Shown: positions 6,183-9,187 of the stretch, one piece after another
How positions within the stretch are numbered: the first letter of the stretch is position 1
Layout: every line of letters begins with the position of its first letter
Assembly: GCA_042093455.1 (NCBI GenBank)
Contig: JBELEU010000073.1
Coordinates: forward strand, 1 to 9,187
Length of the DNA stretch: 9,187 nucleotides
Source of the DNA: GCA-2723085 sp042093455
GTDB taxonomy: Bacteria; Bacteroidota; Bacteroidia; Flavobacteriales_D; Parvicellaceae
Direction: 5' to 3'
Translations under genes and position numbers: made by a program
Notes under the pieces: model-generated
What the model was told of the DNA's origin: nothing
Database searches by the model: none
Seen by the model: the letters and a program-made list of their open reading frames with translations, nothing else

Positions 6183-7648
6183 AAAAAATAGCAGTTATTG
6201 GCTCGGGTTTTGCAGGTCTAACCTCCGCTATCGAACTAGCCTCAATGGGTTATGACGTAACTATCTTTGAAAAAAATTCATCGCTTGGAGGTAGAGCTAG
6301 AAAGTTAGAAGTTGATGGATTCACTTTTGATATGGGTCCTAGTTGGTACTGGATGCCAGATGTTTTTGATCGATTTTTTGCACGTCATGGGAAAAAAACC
6401 TCTGACTATTTTAAGCTTAATAAGCTTGATCCTGGTTTTTCTATTGTTTTTGATGAAAATGAAGAACTAGTTGTTCCTGCTTCTTTTGATGAATTGGTTA
6501 CCACATTTGAGTCCATTGAAAAAGGTGGGGGAGAACAGCTAAGGAAGTTCATGAAAAAAGCCAAGAAAAAGTATGAAATTGGTATGGCAGATTTAGTCTA
6601 CAAGCCATCACATTCAATTTTTGAATTCATAAATTTTTCAGTTATAAAAGGGCTGTTTCATTTAAGTATATTCACATCTTTTAGTAAATATGTAAGAAGA
6701 TATTTTACGGATTCAAAATTAATTAAGTTGATGGAGTTTCCGGTGCTTTTCCTTGGTGCAACACCAAAAAACACACCTGCACTTTATTCATTAATGAATT
6801 ATACAGGTTTGGAAGTTGGTACCTTTTATCCTGATGGTGGTTTTTTTGCGGTTATACAATCATTTGTTGATCTAGCTAAAGAGAAAAACGTTCAAATAAG
6901 ATGTAATGCAGAAGTAAGTAGTATCAATGTTTTAAATGGTCAATCGAAGTCAATTACAGTTAATTCTGAGGATATTCCATTCGATTTTGTTGTTGCTAGT
7001 GCTGACTACCATCATGTTGATCAAAATTTGCTTGAGAAAAAATATCGAAATTACTCAGCATCATACTGGGATACAAGAGAAATGGCTCCTTCAAGTCTTC
7101 TATTTTATGTTGGGGTTGACAAAAAGTTATCAAACTTAAACCACCATACCTTATTTTTTGACCAAGATTTTGATGAACATGCTAAAGAAATATATGACAA
7201 TCCATCATGGCCAAAAAAGCCTTTGTTTTACATGAGTTGCTCTTCTATTTCTGATGATAATGTTGCCCCTAAAGGAATGGAAAACTTAGTTTTTTTAATT
7301 CCCCTTGCACCAGGTTTAGAAGATTCTGATGAAATGCGTGAAAAGTATTTTCATATGATCTTGAAAAGATTAAAATCACTCACCGGAAATGATATTTCTG
7401 AGAATATTGTTTTTAAACAGTCTTATTGTGTAAAAGACTTTGAAAAAGATTATCATGCTTTTAAGGGAAATGCTTATGGTTTGGCAAACACTTTAAGACA
7501 AACAGCAATCCTCAAACCAAGATTAAAAAACAAAAAAGTTAGTAATCTTTTTTACACGGGTCAACTGACAGTGCCTGGCCCTGGTGTTCCTCCTTCGATA
7601 ATATCTGGTCAAATCGTTGCTCAAGAAGTACATAAAAAATTATCTTAG
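6179..7648 (+). CDS. crtI: Phytoene desaturase (lycopene-forming type)
   Basis: This 489-residue FAD-dependent desaturase introduces double bonds into phytoene, most likely giving lycopene. The N-terminal dinucleotide fold is clear: KKIAVIGSGFAGLTSAIELA (2-21, GxGxxG at 8-13), Glu31 at the end of the second strand, then SSLGGRA. The motif FDMGPSWYWMPDVFDRFF (50-67) is typical of Bacteroidetes CrtI. The C-terminal signature NLFYTGQLTVPGPGVPPSII (456-475), followed by SGQIVA, is the bacterial phytoene dehydrogenase pattern. The start is TTG: the codon just upstream is TAG, and the next in-frame ATG (residue 23) would delete the FAD-binding motif. TTGA at 6179-6182 overlaps the regulator's stop, suggesting coupled translation. 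The number of desaturation steps is not visible in the sequence, but the downstream lycopene cyclase implies lycopene. Confidence 0.96.
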   Translation: MKKIAVIGSGFAGLTSAIELASMGYDVTIFEKNSSLGGRARKLEVDGFTFDMGPSWYWMPDVFDRFFARHGKKTSDYFKLNKLDPGFSIVFDENEELVVPASFDELVTTFESIEKGGGEQLRKFMKKAKKKYEIGMADLVYKPSHSIFEFINFSVIKGLFHLSIFTSFSKYVRRYFTDSKLIKLMEFPVLFLGATPKNTPALYSLMNYTGLEVGTFYPDGGFFAVIQSFVDLAKEKNVQIRCNAEVSSINVLNGQSKSITVNSEDIPFDFVVASADYHHVDQNLLEKKYRNYSASYWDTREMAPSSLLFYVGVDKKLSNLNHHTLFFDQDFDEHAKEIYDNPSWPKKPLFYMSCSSISDDNVAPKGMENLVFLIPLAPGLEDSDEMREKYFHMILKRLKSLTGNDISENIVFKQSYCVKDFEKDYHAFKGNAYGLANTLRQTAILKPRLKNKKVSNLFYTGQLTVPGPGVPPSIISGQIVAQEVHKKLS

Positions 7649-7652
7649 CGCA

Positions 7653-8489
7653 ATGAAAAATTTATACGATGATATTTCTTTCAAGTCTAGTAAATTTATA
7701 ACCAAGACTTATAGTACTAGTTTTTCTCTTGGCATCTATTTATTAGATAAATCAATCCACGAAGCGATATATTCAATTTATGGATTTGTTAGGTTAGCAG
7801 ATGAGATAGTAGATACTTTTCATGAGTTTCCAAAAAAACAAATTTTAGATGATTTTAAATCTGAGACTTATTTATCTCTTGAAAGAGGGATAAGTATCAA
7901 TCCTGTTATAAACGCATTTCAGCTTACAGTTAATAAATATAACATAGATAGAGAAATGATCGATTTGTTTCTCAAGAGTATGGAGCAGGATTTGCAAGAT
8001 GTGATTTATTCTGACCATTCTTACCATGACTACATTGTTGGTTCTGCGGAGGTGGTAGGACTAATGTGTCTTAAAGTGTTTGTTGATGGTCGCCAAGATT
8101 TGTATGATGAATTAGAGAGTTCTGCAAGAAGCTTAGGAGCAGCTTTTCAAAAAGTTAACTTTTTAAGAGATGTTAAAGCAGATTACGAAAATTTAGGAAG
8201 AACATACTTTCCTGATGTAGATTTGACTAAGTTTTCCAAAGAAGAAAAAATTAAAATTGAGAATGATATTAATGTTGATTTCACTGCAGCACTAAAGGGC
8301 ATTAAGCAGTTGCCTAAATCTTCTAAATTAGGTGTATATGTTGCATACAGGTATTATTTGTCTCTTTTCAATAAAATCAAATCCATACCACCAGATGATA
8401 TAATGAATACTAGAGTTAGAATTCCTAATTCTAAAAAGATATTTTTAACTTTTAGATCAGCTGTTAAGAATCAACTTAATTTGATTTAA
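7653..8489 (+). CDS. crtB: Phytoene synthase
   Basis: This 278-residue enzyme condenses two geranylgeranyl-PP into phytoene, the first committed carotenoid step. It has the squalene/phytoene synthase hallmarks: the first Asp-rich motif LADEIVD (48-54, Asp50 and Asp54 for Mg2+-diphosphate), the central YIVGSAEVVGLM (127-138) and the second motif QKVNFLRDVKADYENLGRTY (166-185, Asp173 and Asp177). The frame is open upstream to a TTG at 7617, but that lies inside crtI; the ATG at 7653, 4 bp after the crtI stop, gives a protein of normal length starting just before the conserved first helix. Squalene synthase-like relatives (HpnC/HpnD) share the fold, but the position between crtI and lycopene cyclase makes CrtB the clear choice. 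No GGPP synthase is in the window. Confidence 0.95.
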   Translation: MKNLYDDISFKSSKFITKTYSTSFSLGIYLLDKSIHEAIYSIYGFVRLADEIVDTFHEFPKKQILDDFKSETYLSLERGISINPVINAFQLTVNKYNIDREMIDLFLKSMEQDLQDVIYSDHSYHDYIVGSAEVVGLMCLKVFVDGRQDLYDELESSARSLGAAFQKVNFLRDVKADYENLGRTYFPDVDLTKFSKEEKIKIENDINVDFTAALKGIKQLPKSSKLGVYVAYRYYLSLFNKIKSIPPDDIMNTRVRIPNSKKIFLTFRSAVKNQLNLI

Positions 8490-8491
8490 TA

Positions 8492-9181
8492 ATGGATAAA
8501 TATTTATATCTGTTAATCCTCGCGTTTTCTTTTATTGTTCCAATAATATATACTTTCCACAAAAGGCTAAAGTTCTATAAAAATTTCAAATCATTTATTT
8601 TAGGGTTTTCATTGATGTTTTTTGTTTTCATTCCATGGGACATTTGGTTTACTGATTTAGGTGTTTGGGGATTTAACGAAAGATACTTTTTAGGCTTATC
8701 AATTTTTGGTTTACCAATTGAGGAATGCATGTTCTTTTTTGTAATCCCGTACGTTTGTATTTTTACTTATCACGTTGTTTATACGCTTTCAAAACCAAGC
8801 AGAGTTTCTTCAATTAAGTTGACTTATTTTTTAAGTATTTTATTGTTTGTTTTAGGGATTGTATTTCTAGAGAAATGGTATACTTCCATTACTTTTATTT
8901 CTCTTTCAGTATTGTTATTGATTAGTACAAGGTTTGTTAATATGACATTATTCTACAAGACCTTTCTGATTATTCTTATTCCTTTTTGTATTGTCAATGG
9001 ATTATTAACGGGGTCCTTTATTGAGGATCAAGTAGTTTGGTACAATAACGATTATAATCTTGGAATTCGATTAGGTACTATACCGATTGAAGACGTTTTT
9101 TATGCAATGGATATGTTGTTGTTGGTTTCTCTTTTTTACCAATCTAATTTAAGACTTAAGTCTTACAACGAAACGGTGTGA
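8492..9181 (+). CDS. crtYcd: Lycopene beta-cyclase, fused CrtYc-CrtYd membrane type
   Basis: This 229-residue, very hydrophobic protein has about six or seven predicted membrane segments (roughly 4-20, 34-52, 68-98, 109-126, 131-147, 155-173, 200-216). It consists of two related lycopene-cyclase domains in tandem. The first carries PWDIWFTDLGVWGFN (48-62) and GLPIEECMFF (73-82); the second carries VWYNNDYNLGIRLGTIPIED (182-201) and VFYAMD. The paired P-I-E-E/D motifs are those of the actinobacterial heterodimer CrtYc/CrtYd and of the fused enzymes in Bacteroidetes, archaea and fungi. It should cyclise lycopene ends to beta-ionone rings in the inner membrane, giving beta-carotene. It is unrelated to the flavin-binding CrtY/CrtL family. 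It begins 2 bp after the crtB stop. An epsilon- or C50-cyclase activity is possible for this fold but less likely in this context. Confidence 0.92.
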   Translation: MDKYLYLLILAFSFIVPIIYTFHKRLKFYKNFKSFILGFSLMFFVFIPWDIWFTDLGVWGFNERYFLGLSIFGLPIEECMFFFVIPYVCIFTYHVVYTLSKPSRVSSIKLTYFLSILLFVLGIVFLEKWYTSITFISLSVLLLISTRFVNMTLFYKTFLIILIPFCIVNGLLTGSFIEDQVVWYNNDYNLGIRLGTIPIEDVFYAMDMLLLVSLFYQSNLRLKSYNETV

Positions 9182-9187
9182 AATTGT

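Noticed and set aside
6001..6255. 84-residue open frame across the regulator-crtI junction
   Set aside because: It is out of frame with both real genes, and its protein is explained as a shadow of the cobalamin domain and the CrtI N-terminus.
6936..7139. 67-residue open frame inside crtI
   Set aside because: It is an alternative frame of a well-supported gene with no independent start context or domain.
7617..7652. Upstream TTG extension of crtB
   Set aside because: The 12 extra residues overlap the end of crtI, while the ATG at 7653 gives a normal-length phytoene synthase with conventional spacing.

Overview
The window is a low-GC, AT-rich stretch of a Bacteroidetes chromosome, probably a marine flavobacterium-like or Cryomorphaceae-like lineage. 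Three things point there: a protein ending in a type IX secretion sorting domain, a TonB-dependent receptor with an N-terminal carboxypeptidase-regulatory-like domain, and promoter-like TAnnTTTG elements with no clear Shine-Dalgarno sequences. Species cannot be named from the sequence alone.

Left part (1-2733, + strand): a 5'-truncated secreted choice-of-anchor-B/LVIVD beta-propeller-like protein with a type IX sorting tail; an alkyltransferase-like protein (MGMT fold with the catalytic Cys replaced by Ala); an Mrp/ApbC-type Fe-S P-loop ATPase; and, 3 bp downstream, a short NifU-like (Nfu) Fe-S scaffold. The last two form a plausible Fe-S assembly/delivery pair.

Middle (2738-5176, - strand): one large TonB-dependent outer-membrane receptor. 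It is convergent with nfu (4 bp between stop codons) and divergent from the next operon. I place its start at 5176, not at the 5299 end of the open frame, which leaves a 124 bp shared regulatory region (5177-5300).

Right part (5301-9181, + strand): a tight carotenoid operon. It comprises a MerR-family regulator with a cobalamin-binding domain (CarH/LitR-like), phytoene desaturase crtI, phytoene synthase crtB and a fused CrtYcd-type lycopene cyclase. Together the enzymes would take geranylgeranyl-PP to phytoene, lycopene and beta-carotene, with the first gene probably controlling the operon in response to B12 and light. The genes overlap or are 2-4 bp apart, and crtI begins with a TTG inside the stop region of the regulator. 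GGPP synthase, a carotene hydroxylase and a rhodopsin/blh pair are not in view; the cluster may continue beyond the right edge.

The most interesting non-coding signal is in 5177-5300. An exact 14 bp direct repeat (5201-5214 and 5262-5275) and an inverted 9 bp partial copy (5292-5300) sit against candidate promoters of both divergent genes, suggesting that the B12-type regulator controls both the carotenoid operon and the outer-membrane receptor. No stretch over 300 bp lacks a gene, and no tRNA, rRNA, CRISPR array, insertion sequence or recognisable riboswitch was seen.
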